Source: Microbacterium karelineae (lineage in GTDB: Bacteria > Actinomycetota > Actinomycetes > Actinomycetales > Microbacteriaceae). Taken from it: 64,000 nt of DNA. Positions 33,432 to 42,286 of this stretch are shown in pieces. Under the pieces are notes generated by a model. The model searched no databases and was not told the DNA's origin. It worked only from the letters and a program-made list of their open reading frames with translations. Each line of letters opens with the position of its first letter. Within the stretch, counting starts at the first letter, position 1. The DNA lies in contig NZ_WFIX01000177.1 in the NCBI RefSeq assembly GCF_009745985.1, positions 242,864 through 306,863 on the forward strand, read 5' to 3'. Both the position numbers and the translations under genes were made by a program.

Positions 33432-34606
33432 CGGGCGTCGGGCCCGACTACCCGGGCGACCTGCTCGCGTTCGCCCGCGACCTCACGCGCGCCGAGCGCG
33501 CGAAGCTCGCCGAGCTCCGCGCCTTCCTCGAGTCCGAGGTGCGCCCTGTCCTCGTCGACCGGTGGGAGCGCGGCGACTCGCTCGCCGACTTCCGCCGCCC
33601 CCTCGCCGATCTGCGGCTCCTCGACGACCCGGCTGTCCTCGGCGACGACGGCAGACCGAGCCGCCTGTACCGCGGCTTCGTGACCGTCGAGCTGAGCCGT
33701 CTCGATCTCGCGATGTCGATCACGTTCGGCGGTCAGGTCGGCATGTTCCGCACCCTCGTGCACGCGGGCGGCAGCCCGGAGCAGATCGCCGCGTGGGATC
33801 CGGGGATCCTCGACTTCACCTTCACGGGATGCTTCGCGCTCAGCGAACCCGACCACGGATCCGATGTGGCCGGCGGCATGGAGACGACCGCCCGTCGGAC
33901 CGCCGACGGATGGCGGATCACGGGACGCAAGCGCTGGATCGGCAACGCCACCATCTCGGACAACCTCGTCGTCGTCGCGCGCGAGGCGGACGGCGACCGC
34001 ATCCTCGCGTTCGTCGTGCCCGCCGACGCGCGCGGCGTCACGCGGCGGGTCATCGCGCGCAAGGGCGCCACGCGCATGGTGCACAACGCCGATGCGTCGT
34101 TCGACGACGTGCTCGTCGCGGAGGGGCGCCGACTCCCCCGCATCGAGAGATTCGCCGACATCACGCGCGCGTTCCGCGCCCTGCGCGGAGACATCGCGTG
34201 GAGCGCGGCCGGGATGCAGCTCGGCGCATACGCGGCGGCCGCCGCATACGCGGACGAACGCGAGCAGTTCGGCCGCCCCATCGCGGGGTTCCAGCTCGTC
34301 CAGGACAAGCTCGTGCGAATCGTCGCGAACATCGCCCAGACCCTCGCCCTCGCGGTGCGCACGACGACGCACCCGATCGACGACGACGTGTCGGCGAGCC
34401 TCGTCAAGCTCATCGCCGCCGATCGCCTGCGCGAGTCGGTCGCGCTCGCCCGAGAGGCGATGGGAGGCAACGGCATCCTCCTCGAGAACGACGCCATCCG
34501 CTTCTTCGCGGACGCCGAGGCGATGTACACCTTCGAGGGGACGCGCGAGATCAACACCCTGATCGTCGGGCGCGCCCTCACGGGCCGCAGCGCGTTCACA
34601 CGGTGA
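33428..34606 (+). CDS. Acyl-CoA dehydrogenase
   Basis: A 392-residue flavoenzyme. It has FTGCFALSEPDHGSDVAGG (FAD/substrate loop), ITGRKRWIGNATISD, REQFGRPIAGFQLVQDKL and AREAMGGNGILLENDAIRFF, ending in the usual TFEGTREINTLIVGRAL. The catalytic base of the short/medium group lies in the C-terminal domain (TFEGTRE). It introduces the 2,3-double bond that MaoC hydrates. GTG at 33428 overlaps the ligase stop (GTGA). With the three preceding genes it makes a complete activation, dehydrogenation, hydration and dehydrogenation set; no thiolase is present. Confidence 0.92.
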   Translation: MTGVGPDYPGDLLAFARDLTRAERAKLAELRAFLESEVRPVLVDRWERGDSLADFRRPLADLRLLDDPAVLGDDGRPSRLYRGFVTVELSRLDLAMSITFGGQVGMFRTLVHAGGSPEQIAAWDPGILDFTFTGCFALSEPDHGSDVAGGMETTARRTADGWRITGRKRWIGNATISDNLVVVAREADGDRILAFVVPADARGVTRRVIARKGATRMVHNADASFDDVLVAEGRRLPRIERFADITRAFRALRGDIAWSAAGMQLGAYAAAAAYADEREQFGRPIAGFQLVQDKLVRIVANIAQTLALAVRTTTHPIDDDVSASLVKLIAADRLRESVALAREAMGGNGILLENDAIRFFADAEAMYTFEGTREINTLIVGRALTGRSAFTR

Positions 34607-34632
34607 CGAATCCCGCGACGAACCTTGATTTC

Positions 34633-34653
34633 ATTCTCAGGTTCCCTGAGAAT
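34633..34653. promoter_or_regulatory. Palindromic operator, site 2 (upstream of hydrolase-ABC operon)
   Basis: ATTCTCAGG-TTC-CCTGAGAAT is a perfect 9+9 inverted repeat with three-base spacer, close to site 1 at 30396 and preceded by the same GATTTC. It lies 70 bases before the hydrolase start codon, where a promoter is expected. Confidence 0.65.
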
Positions 34654-34723
34654 GGTCCGCACCCGACACGCTGACCCCCGCAGCCGTGAACGCGGCTCGA
34701 TCTCAATGACGAGAGGAACAGCC

Positions 34724-35887
34724 ATGCACGATCATGCTCCGACCCCCGCCGGTCTCTCGCGCCGGCAGCTCATGAAGGCCGCCGGCGTCACGACCCTGGC
34801 CGGTCTCGCGACCGCGGCCACCACCGGCGCGGCCGCGCAGCCGGCGACCCGACCCACCAGACGCCCCCGCGACGACGGCGCGACGCTCGTCCTCCTCGGC
34901 ACCGCCGGCGGTCCCACCGTCTACGGCGACCGCGCCGGGATCTCCTCAGCGGTCGTGGTGGGCGACGCGTTCTACCTCGTCGACCTCGGACACGGCGCCC
35001 TCGGCCAGGTCGCGGCCGCGCAGCTGAGCACCTCCACCGGGCCCGCCGCGCGCCCCCTCTCGGGCCTGGCGGGCGTTTTCCTCACCCACATGCACTCCGA
35101 TCACCTGTCGGAGTTCGGGTCGCTGATCATCAACGGCATGTGGAACGGGATCACGGATCCGTCGGCGCCGGTGCCGATCTACGGGCCGGGCGACCGAGGC
35201 GGGCTGCCGCCGGTGCTCGGCGATCGCGACGAGCCGCCGGTGATCGCGCCGGAAGACCCCACGCCGGGGACCGTGACGATGACGAGCCGCGCGATCGAGG
35301 CGTTCGCGCAGGACCTCAACGAGCGCCTTCGCGGCAGCGGCGGCGTCGACCCGGGCGCCGCGTTCGCGCCCCACGACATCACCCTTCCGAGCGAGATCGA
35401 CGGCCCGGTCGACGCGGCCCCGATGCCCAGGATCCGGCCCTTCCTCGTCCACGAGGACGACGGAGTGCGGGTGACGGCGACGCTCGTGGAGCACTCGCCG
35501 GTGTTCCCGGCGTTCGCGTTCCGCTTCGACACCGACACCGGCTCGGTGACGTTCTCGGGTGATACGGCGCCGTCGGACAACCTCATCGAGCTCGCCCAGG
35601 ACACCGACGTCCTCGTCCACGAGGTCATCGACCGTGCGTGGGCCGAGGCGCGCTTCCCCGAACCCCGCACGCCCGCGCAGGAGGCCACGCTGAAGCACCT
35701 CCTCGAGTCGCACACGACGATCGAGGACGTCGGCCCCGTCGCCGAGGCGGCCGGCGCCCGCGCCCTGGTCCTCAACCATCTCGTACCCGGCGACGGCCCG
35801 GTGCCGCAATACCGCAAGGCGGGACGCGGCTTCAGCGGGAGGCTCATCGTCGGCCGCGACCTCGACGAGATCCCCCTCGGACTCTGA
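34724..35887 (+). CDS. Tat-exported metallo-beta-lactamase-fold hydrolase
   Basis: A 387-residue protein. The N-terminus has a twin-arginine signal (SRRQLMKAAG, then an alanine-rich hydrophobic stretch ending near AAAQPA), so it should act outside the membrane after folding. The mature part is an MBL fold of the RNase Z/arylsulfatase type: THMHSDHLSE near residue 120 is the HxHxDH zinc motif, FSGDTAPSDN supplies the bridging aspartate, and LNHLVPGD a late histidine. AGAGGA precedes the ATG at 34724. It leads a Liv-type importer operon, so it may release an importable acid from an ester, lactone or sulfate outside the cell. Confidence 0.88.
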   Translation: MHDHAPTPAGLSRRQLMKAAGVTTLAGLATAATTGAAAQPATRPTRRPRDDGATLVLLGTAGGPTVYGDRAGISSAVVVGDAFYLVDLGHGALGQVAAAQLSTSTGPAARPLSGLAGVFLTHMHSDHLSEFGSLIINGMWNGITDPSAPVPIYGPGDRGGLPPVLGDRDEPPVIAPEDPTPGTVTMTSRAIEAFAQDLNERLRGSGGVDPGAAFAPHDITLPSEIDGPVDAAPMPRIRPFLVHEDDGVRVTATLVEHSPVFPAFAFRFDTDTGSVTFSGDTAPSDNLIELAQDTDVLVHEVIDRAWAEARFPEPRTPAQEATLKHLLESHTTIEDVGPVAEAAGARALVLNHLVPGDGPVPQYRKAGRGFSGRLIVGRDLDEIPLGL

Positions 35888-35889
35888 CG

Positions 35890-36651
35890 ATGAACGATCA
35901 CGCGGCACCCGCCGCGCTGGACGTCGACGGGCTGAGCGTGCGGTACGGGCGCTCGATCACGGCGCTGACGAACCTCTCCCTGCGTGTGTCGGCTGGCGAG
36001 GTGGTCACGCTCATGGGGCTCAACGGCGCGGGGAAGTCGACGCTGTCGCGCGCCGTGACCGGTCTGTTGCCCGGACAGGGCGGCGCCGTGACGGGCGGCC
36101 GGATCGCCAGCTTCGGCACCGAGATCACCCGCCGCTCGTCCCGTGCGATCGTCCGACACGGTGTCGCGCAGGCGCTCGAGGGCCGACGCATCTTCGGCGC
36201 GATGTCCGTCGTCGAGAACCTCGACATGGGCGCCGCGACGGTGCGCAGGCCGCAGCTGCGCGAGAACCGCGAGCGCATGCTCGAGCTCTTCCCCCGCCTC
36301 GCGGAGCGCCGCGACCAGGCGGCAGGGCTCCTGTCCGGCGGCGAGCAGCAGATGCTCGCCGTCGCCCGCGCCATGATGTCGTCGCCGCGTCTCCTGATCC
36401 TCGACGAGCCGACGCTCGGCCTCTCGCCCAAGCTCGTCACGTTCGTCAGAGACACGATCCGCGCGATCCGGGAGACGGGCACGAGCGTGCTGCTCATCGA
36501 ACAGAACGCGACGATGGCGCTCTCCGTCGCCGACCGCGGGTACGTCATCGAGCACGGCCGCATCGTGCACGAGGATGACGCCGACGGTCTGCGCGCGGAC
36601 GAGGGGCTGCACCGGCTGCTGCTCGGGCTCGGGGCGGAGGCGGCGGCATGA
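35890..36651 (+). CDS. Liv-type ABC importer 1, ATPase (LivF-like)
   Basis: A 253-residue ATPase with Walker A LMGLNGAGKST, signature LLSGGEQQMLAVARAMM, Walker B LLILDEPTLGLSP and H-loop LIEQNATMAL. The QALEGRRIFGAMSVVENLDMG stretch is typical of LivF, the branched-chain or aromatic acid group. ATG at 35890 is two bases after the hydrolase stop. Works with the next four genes as one importer; the substrate is probably an organic acid handled by the upstream beta-oxidation genes. Confidence 0.92.
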   Translation: MNDHAAPAALDVDGLSVRYGRSITALTNLSLRVSAGEVVTLMGLNGAGKSTLSRAVTGLLPGQGGAVTGGRIASFGTEITRRSSRAIVRHGVAQALEGRRIFGAMSVVENLDMGAATVRRPQLRENRERMLELFPRLAERRDQAAGLLSGGEQQMLAVARAMMSSPRLLILDEPTLGLSPKLVTFVRDTIRAIRETGTSVLLIEQNATMALSVADRGYVIEHGRIVHEDDADGLRADEGLHRLLLGLGAEAAA

Positions 36652-37502
36652 GCGGATCCGCCCTCCTCGAGGCGCGCGGCGTCGAGCTCACGATCGGCGG
36701 CCTGCGCATCCTGCGCGGCATCTCGTTCGGCGTGCGGGAGGGCGAGTTCTTCACCGTGATCGGCCCGAACGGCGCCGGCAAGACATCGCTCCTGAACGTC
36801 ATCAGTCGCATCTACGAACCCACCGCGGGCTCTGTGACGTTCGACGGGGATCCCCTCCTCGCGGCGAAGCGCACGGATCTCGCCGGGCTCGGCATCGCCC
36901 GCACCTTCCAGAACCTCGCGCTCTTCGAGCACATGGACGTCATGGACAACGTCGTGCTCGGCCGGCATCGGCTGACGCGCTCGGGTGTCCTGACGGGCGC
37001 CGTCTGGTTCGGGCGGGCGCGACGCGAGGAGCGCCGGGCGCGCGAGGCGTGCGAGCCGCTCATCGACCTCATGGGGCTCGGCGACTATCTGCGGCGCCCG
37101 ATCCGCGACCTGCCGTACGGGATCAAGAAGCGGATCGAGCTCGCCCGCGCGCTCGCCGTGGAGCCGCGGCTCCTGCTCCTCGACGAGCCGGCCGCCGGCA
37201 TGAACGAGGACGAGACGAACGACCTGGCCGACTGGATCCTCCTCGCGAAGCGCGAGCTGTCCCTCACCGTCGTCATGATCGAGCACGATATGGGCCTCGT
37301 CACCAGGCTGGGCGACCGATCGCTCGTGCTCGACTTCGGCACCGCGATCACGATCGAGGAGCCGCGCGCGGCGATCGCGGACCCGCGTGTGATCGCCGCC
37401 TACCTCGGCGACGAGTCGGAGGAGACCGACGACCCCACCCGCACCGGGAACCTCGCCGTGCACGCCCCGCGGCACACGACAGGGAACGGCGGCCTGCGAT
37501 GA
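36648..37502 (+). CDS. Liv-type ABC importer 1, ATPase (LivG-like)
   Basis: A 284-residue ATPase. Walker A GPNGAGKTS, LivG-specific GIARTFQNLALFEHMDVMDNVVLG, a degenerate signature LPYGIKKRIELARAL and Walker B LLLLDEPAAGMNEDE. LivG proteins often have such an altered signature (L-[SP]-x-G). The ATG overlaps the livF-like stop (ATGA), as does the next gene start. The C-terminal tail of about 25 polar residues is longer than usual. Confidence 0.92.
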   Translation: MSGSALLEARGVELTIGGLRILRGISFGVREGEFFTVIGPNGAGKTSLLNVISRIYEPTAGSVTFDGDPLLAAKRTDLAGLGIARTFQNLALFEHMDVMDNVVLGRHRLTRSGVLTGAVWFGRARREERRAREACEPLIDLMGLGDYLRRPIRDLPYGIKKRIELARALAVEPRLLLLDEPAAGMNEDETNDLADWILLAKRELSLTVVMIEHDMGLVTRLGDRSLVLDFGTAITIEEPRAAIADPRVIAAYLGDESEETDDPTRTGNLAVHAPRHTTGNGGLR

Positions 37503-38383
37503 CCGACGCACTGCAGATCCTCATCTCGGGCATCGCCCTCGGCTGCCTGTACGCCGTGCTCGGGCTCGGCTTCGTCGTCGTCGCACGGGCATCGGGGATC
37601 CTCAACCTCGCGCAGGGCAGCTTCGTCGTTCTCGGCGCTTACCTCGCGTACGCCCTGATCCGCCAGCTCGGCATGCCCTTCTGGATCGGCGTCATCGTCT
37701 CGATGATGCTCGTCGCGACGTTCGCCGTCGTCCTCGAGGCCCTCGTCGTCCACCGCATCACCGACCACTTCGCGGCGCTGCTGGCGACATTCGGGGTCAC
37801 GATCGCCGTGGGACCGGTCGTGACCGCCATCTGGCCAGGGGATTCGCTCAACCTGAACGATCCATGGGGCCTCGACGTCCTGCGCGTCGCGGGGATCGGC
37901 ATCACGGCGCGCGACGCGGTGCTCATCCCGATCACGGCCGTCCTCGTCCTCGGCTTCTTCCTGTTCTTCCGCTTCACCCGCATCGGCCTCAGCCTGCGGG
38001 CGACCGTCATCGACGACGAGGCGGCGCGGGCGCAGGGCGTGAGCACCCGCTTCCTCTTCGGCATCTCGTGGGCGATCGCGGGCGCGCTCGGCGCCTTCGG
38101 CGGCGTCGTCCTCGCGACCACGGTCGGCGGCGGCGTCCGACCCGGGCTCGAGGTGTACGCCTTCCTCGCCCTGCCCGTGATCATCCTCGGCGGGCTCGAA
38201 TCGCCGATGGGCGCCGTGATCGGCGGACTCATCATCGGCGTCGTACAGCAGGTCGCGGTGTTCGTCGTCCCCGAGAGCTGGGGATCCGGCTTCGCCGAGG
38301 TCGTGCCGTACATCGTCATGCTCGCGATCCTCCTCGTTCGACCGGCGGGGCTGTTCGGCAGGAAGCAGGTGAGGCGCGCATGA
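37499..38383 (+). CDS. Liv-type ABC importer 1, permease (LivH-like)
   Basis: A 294-residue permease with about eight spans. SGIALGCLYAVLGLGFVVVARASG, GILNLAQGSFVVLGAY and GLESPMGAVIGGLIIGVVQQ are the LivH landmarks, and VIDDEAARAQGVSTRF is the cytoplasmic EAA-like loop that contacts the ATPases. ATGA overlaps at both ends couple it to LivG and LivM. Confidence 0.92.
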   Translation: MTDALQILISGIALGCLYAVLGLGFVVVARASGILNLAQGSFVVLGAYLAYALIRQLGMPFWIGVIVSMMLVATFAVVLEALVVHRITDHFAALLATFGVTIAVGPVVTAIWPGDSLNLNDPWGLDVLRVAGIGITARDAVLIPITAVLVLGFFLFFRFTRIGLSLRATVIDDEAARAQGVSTRFLFGISWAIAGALGAFGGVVLATTVGGGVRPGLEVYAFLALPVIILGGLESPMGAVIGGLIIGVVQQVAVFVVPESWGSGFAEVVPYIVMLAILLVRPAGLFGRKQVRRA

Positions 38384-39507
38384 CCGCGGAATCCGCCCTC
38401 GACCGCAGCGGCGCACGGTCCGCGCCGCGCCTGTTCGACGGCGCACTGAAGAAGGCTCTCGCCATCGCGTTCGCCGTCGCGATCGTCGCCGTGCCGCTCA
38501 ACGTGGCCGACGGCTACATCCTCACCGTGCTCACGACCGCGGCGATCGCCGCGATCGCGACGTCCGGCCTGAACCTCCTCACCGGATTCGCGGGCCAGAT
38601 CTCGCTCGGCCACGCCTTCTTCGTGGGCGCGGGCGCGTTCTCGGGACAGCTCTTCGGCGGGCAGCTGGGGCTGCCGTTCCTCGTGTGGCTTCCCCTCGCG
38701 GCGATCTTCGCGGGGCTGCTCGGCGCGGTCGTCGCACCGTTCGCCCTGCGCCTCAAGGGGCCCTACCTCGCGATGGTGTCTCTGGGTCTCGTGTTCCTCG
38801 GCATCTACGCCGCGCGGAACCTGCCGGCGCTGACGGGCGGGCTCAACGGCACCGTCGTCACAGCGGAGGCGTCGATCGGACCGATCGACTTCACGGCGCT
38901 CCGGATCGGGCCCTTCCTGCTCACCCGCGAACAGGGCATGTTCCTGCTGTGCTGGGGCATCCTCACCCTCGTCCTCCTCGCGATCGCGAACATCGTTCGC
39001 TCGCGTTCGGGGCGGGCGATGCAGGCCATCCGCGACCACGACCTCGCCGCCGAGGTGCTCGGCGTCAGGCGCCTCCCCACGATGATGAACGCGTTCATCG
39101 TCTCGTCGGTCCTCGGCGGCCTCGCAGGCGGCCTCCTCGCGGTGCACCTGCAGTACATCCGTCCCGAGAACTTCGGCCTCGACCTGTCGATCCAATACGT
39201 CGCGATCGTCGTGATCGGCGGTCTCGCGCGCGTCTGGGGACCGGTGCTCGGCTCCCTCTTCATCGGGCTCGTCCCCGTGCTCGCCATCTGGCTCTCGGGC
39301 TTCCTGCCGTTCATCTCACAGGCGGGCCAGCGGGGCGGCGTGAGCGTGTCGAGCTTCGGGCTCATCGTCTACGGCGTGCTCATCGTCGTCTTCCTGCTGT
39401 ACCGCCGCGAGGGGCTCGTCTCGTTCTTCCGCCTGCCCTCGCGCCGCACCCGCCGCGGCACCGAATCCGATCCCCTCACCGCATCGAACGAAGGACACAG
39501 CTCATGA
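38380..39507 (+). CDS. Liv-type ABC importer 1, permease (LivM-like)
   Basis: A 375-residue permease with about ten spans. LLTGFAGQISLGHAFFVGAGAF and RLKGPYLAMVSLGLVFLGI match LivM; IRDHDLAAEVLGVRRL is the coupling loop. The N-terminal 25 residues are polar. The C-terminal 35, after the last span, are basic and disordered-looking (RRTRRGTESD). Its stop overlaps the next gene's ATG. Confidence 0.92.
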   Translation: MTAESALDRSGARSAPRLFDGALKKALAIAFAVAIVAVPLNVADGYILTVLTTAAIAAIATSGLNLLTGFAGQISLGHAFFVGAGAFSGQLFGGQLGLPFLVWLPLAAIFAGLLGAVVAPFALRLKGPYLAMVSLGLVFLGIYAARNLPALTGGLNGTVVTAEASIGPIDFTALRIGPFLLTREQGMFLLCWGILTLVLLAIANIVRSRSGRAMQAIRDHDLAAEVLGVRRLPTMMNAFIVSSVLGGLAGGLLAVHLQYIRPENFGLDLSIQYVAIVVIGGLARVWGPVLGSLFIGLVPVLAIWLSGFLPFISQAGQRGGVSVSSFGLIVYGVLIVVFLLYRREGLVSFFRLPSRRTRRGTESDPLTASNEGHSS

Positions 39508-40754
39508 GATTCCGCTTCGCAGGTGCCGCCGCGGCGGCGTCGGCCCTCCTGCTCACGTCGTGCGCCGTCCAGACGGCCCCGACCGGAGACACCGACGACG
39601 GCGAGACGGTCCTCGCGTCGGTGCCCGGCTTCGACATCGACGACGGCACGATCCACGTGGGAGAGATGACCGCGCTCAGCGGCCCCCTCGCCCCGTCGTC
39701 CGAGGAGCAGGTCGCCGGCCAGAAGGCCTACTACGACCTCGTCAACGCCGATGGCGGCGTCGCGGGCGAGTACCCGGTCGAGGTCATCACCGCCGACAAC
39801 CAGTACAACCCCCAGCTGGCCGTGCAGGAATACCAGCGCATCAAGGACGACGTCGTGATGTTCTCGGGCGTGCTCGGCGACGCCTCCACGGAGGCGCTCC
39901 TGCCCATCCTCGAACGCGACGAGGCCGTCGCGCTCCCCTCGACGCAGAGCTCCCGCTTCACGACCGAGGAGAACCTCGGGATGACCTTCACGTCGTACCA
40001 GTCGAACGCGTGGAACACGCTCTCGTACCTCTTCGAGGAGGGCGACATCTCGATGGATTCCGTCGTCTGCTCGATGATCCAGGCCGACGAGTCGGGCCAG
40101 GCCCGCCAGGACGGGCTCGAGCACGGCGCCGAGCAGCTCGGCTTCGAGGTCGGCCCGAAGACGGAGTTCGCCCCGACCGACGCCGCATTCACGGCACAGG
40201 TGCAGACGCTGAAGAACGCCGGCTGCGAGGTCGTCGTGTTCGGCGGCGCCACCAACAACGTGCCGAACCTCGTCGCGGCCGCGACGCAGCTGAACTACTC
40301 ACCCACCTGGCTCGCCGAGTTCTTCGCCATCGCCCAGTCGTTCAAGGACACCGACATCTCCGACTACCTCGCGGAGAACTTCGTCGTCACGGGCCTCGCG
40401 GGCGACCTCGACGACACCTCGATCGAGGGCATCCGGCTGCTCACGGAGCAGCTCAGCGAGACGCCGACGACGCAGAACGTCTACGGCTTCATGCAGGCGA
40501 TCACGGCCACCACGATCCTCGAGAAGGCCGTCGAGCTCGGTGACCTGTCGGGTTCCGGCCTCATCGAGGCGATGGCGGCCCTCGACGAGATCGACTATCT
40601 CGGGCTCAACGGCCCGATGACCTACGGTCCCGCTCCGGACCGGATGCAGCCCGACACATCCGCGATCTTCGCGTACGACCCCGAGGCGCCCGGCAGCCTC
40701 CGCGCCCTCGCCACGATGTATGCGGCGCCGCAGGGCCGCGGGCCGGGTTTCTGA
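39504..40754 (+). CDS. Liv-type ABC importer 1, substrate-binding lipoprotein
   Basis: A 416-residue lipoprotein. Signal peptide with lipobox LLTSC (lipidated cysteine about residue 21), then a periplasmic-binding type I fold: VGEMTALSGPLAPSSEEQVAGQKAYYDLVNADGG and GVLGDASTEALLPILERDEA. It should hang on the outer face of the membrane and deliver ligand to the LivH/M pair. The ligand cannot be read from sequence. A terminator follows at 40779. Confidence 0.92.
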   Translation: MRFRFAGAAAAASALLLTSCAVQTAPTGDTDDGETVLASVPGFDIDDGTIHVGEMTALSGPLAPSSEEQVAGQKAYYDLVNADGGVAGEYPVEVITADNQYNPQLAVQEYQRIKDDVVMFSGVLGDASTEALLPILERDEAVALPSTQSSRFTTEENLGMTFTSYQSNAWNTLSYLFEEGDISMDSVVCSMIQADESGQARQDGLEHGAEQLGFEVGPKTEFAPTDAAFTAQVQTLKNAGCEVVVFGGATNNVPNLVAAATQLNYSPTWLAEFFAIAQSFKDTDISDYLAENFVVTGLAGDLDDTSIEGIRLLTEQLSETPTTQNVYGFMQAITATTILEKAVELGDLSGSGLIEAMAALDEIDYLGLNGPMTYGPAPDRMQPDTSAIFAYDPEAPGSLRALATMYAAPQGRGPGF

Positions 40755-40778
40755 GGCGGGGGGCGCTGCCGCTCCTTC

Positions 40779-40818
40779 GCATGAGCAGTGCGTTCTGATC
40801 TATCAGCACTGCTCATGC
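40779..40818. terminator. Terminator hairpin after ABC importer 1
   Basis: Perfect 13-bp stem GCATGAGCAGTGC (40779-40791) with its complement (40806-40818), 14-base loop, 24 bases after the stop at 40754. It separates the importer operon from the O-demethylase gene at 40891. Confidence 0.8.
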
Positions 40819-40890
40819 TGGTCGGCGCACATCATGCGTTCTGCTGGCTAGCGTGAGCAGCACACCCGCCCGGAACGAAGGAGTTCTCAC

Positions 40891-42243
40891 ATGTCCGAAT
40901 CACTCGCCGCCGCGCTCGAGCGCACCTCCGGCGCGGTCGATTTCCTCCGAGGCGCGCAGGCGCACCCGACGGTGTTCCCCGTGAGCCCCGAGTTCAGCAA
41001 CTGGCGGTCGGAGCAGCGCGCCTGGCGCGAATCCGTCGCCCTGCTCGACCAGTCGCACCACATGACCGATCTGTTCATCACCGGCCCCGACGCCCTCGCC
41101 CTGCTCAGCCGCGTCGGCGTCAACAGCTTCGCGAACTTCGGCCCCGGCCGCGCGAAGCAGTTCGTCGCCGTCAACCACGAGGGATACCTCATCGGCGACG
41201 CCATTCTCTTCCACCTCGATGAGGGCGAGTTCGACCTCGTCGGGCACCCGATGGTGATCGACTGGCTGCAGTTCCACGGCGAGACGGGCGACGTCGACGT
41301 GTCGTTCACGCGCGACGGCAACTCCCTCGTCCGCGAGGGCGACCCCGCGCTGTACCGGTACGAGCTGCAGGGTCCGCGGGCGCTCGCGGTCATGGAGAAG
41401 GTCACGGGCGAGCCGGTCCCCGCGACGCGCTTCTTCCACATGGCCGACTTCCGCATCGACGGGCTCCGCGTCCGCTCCCTGCGACACGGCATGGCGGGGC
41501 AGCCCGGGTTCGAGCTGTTCGGCCCGTGGGCGGAGGGCGAGCGCGTGCTGTCGTCCCTGCTCGCCGCGGGCGAGGAGTTCGGCCTCGTGCGGGTCGGTTC
41601 GAAGGCATACTCCTCGGCCAACCTCGAGTCTGCATGGGTGCCGTCGCCGCTCCCCGCGATCTTCTCCGGCACCGACACCGACCGGTACCGCGCCTGGCTC
41701 CCCGCAGAGCGCGCCGGATCGCTCGCGGGCAGCCTCCTGTCCGAGGACATCGAGGACTACTACCTCACGCCTTACGACCTCGGCTACGACCGCAACGTGT
41801 CCTTCGACCACGACTTCATCGGGCGCGCGGCGCTCGAGCGCTTCGCCGCGGATCCGCCGCGCCGCAAGGTCACTCTCGTGTGGGATGCCGACGACGTCGC
41901 GGCGGCCCAGCGCACGCTGTACGAAGAGGGCACGCCCGCGAAGTACATCGACTTCCCGAAGGCGCGGTACGGCCTCTACCAGGTCGACCGCGTGCGGGCA
42001 GGCGGGGCGGACGTCGGCATCTCCCACGATGCCGGGTACATCACGAACGAGCAGGTCTTCGTCTCGCTCGCGAGCGTCGACGCCGCACACGCCGAACCCG
42101 GCACCGAGGTCACGGTGACGTGGGGCGAGGATCCGGTGTCGCGCAAGCCGCAGGTCGAGCCGCACCGCCAGGTCGAGATCCGCGCGCGGGTCGAACCCGC
42201 GCCGTACTCGCGCTTCGCCCGGGAGAGCTACCGGGCGAGCTGA
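40891..42243 (+). CDS. Tetrahydrofolate-dependent aryl O-demethylase (LigM/DesA family), paralogue 2
   Basis: A 450-residue GcvT-fold protein clearly related to the one at 21798: LLDQSHHMTDLFITGPDALALL, NSFANFGPGRAKQFVA, GDAILFHLDEGEFDLVGHP, NLESAWVPSPLPAIFSG and [15 protein letters not shown]. The methyl acceptor should be tetrahydrofolate. It differs in the central segment and is 17 residues shorter, so the two probably use different methoxybenzoates (for example vanillate/methylgallate versus syringate). ATG after AAGGAG. It has its own promoter region after a terminator and is convergent with a LysR gene. Confidence 0.9.
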   Translation: MSESLAAALERTSGAVDFLRGAQAHPTVFPVSPEFSNWRSEQRAWRESVALLDQSHHMTDLFITGPDALALLSRVGVNSFANFGPGRAKQFVAVNHEGYLIGDAILFHLDEGEFDLVGHPMVIDWLQFHGETGDVDVSFTRDGNSLVREGDPALYRYELQGPRALAVMEKVTGEPVPATRFFHMADFRIDGLRVRSLRHGMAGQPGFELFGPWAEGERVLSSLLAAGEEFGLVRVGSKAYSSANLESAWVPSPLPAIFSGTDTDRYRAWLPAERAGSLAGSLLSEDIEDYYLTPYDLGYDRNVSFDHDFIGRAALERFAADPPRRKVTLVWDADDVAAAQRTLYEEGTPAKYIDFPKARYGLYQVDRVRAGGADVGISHDAGYITNEQVFVSLASVDAAHAEPGTEVTVTWGEDPVSRKPQVEPHRQVEIRARVEPAPYSRFARESYRAS

Positions 42244-42286
42244 GCCCCGCGGCGCGCAGTCGCCCGGCCCCGTGGCCACGGCGGAG

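Noticed and set aside
42270-42281. CCGTGGCCACGG palindrome between the O-demethylase and LysR genes
   Set aside because: Too short and loop-free for a terminator, and common by chance at this GC content.
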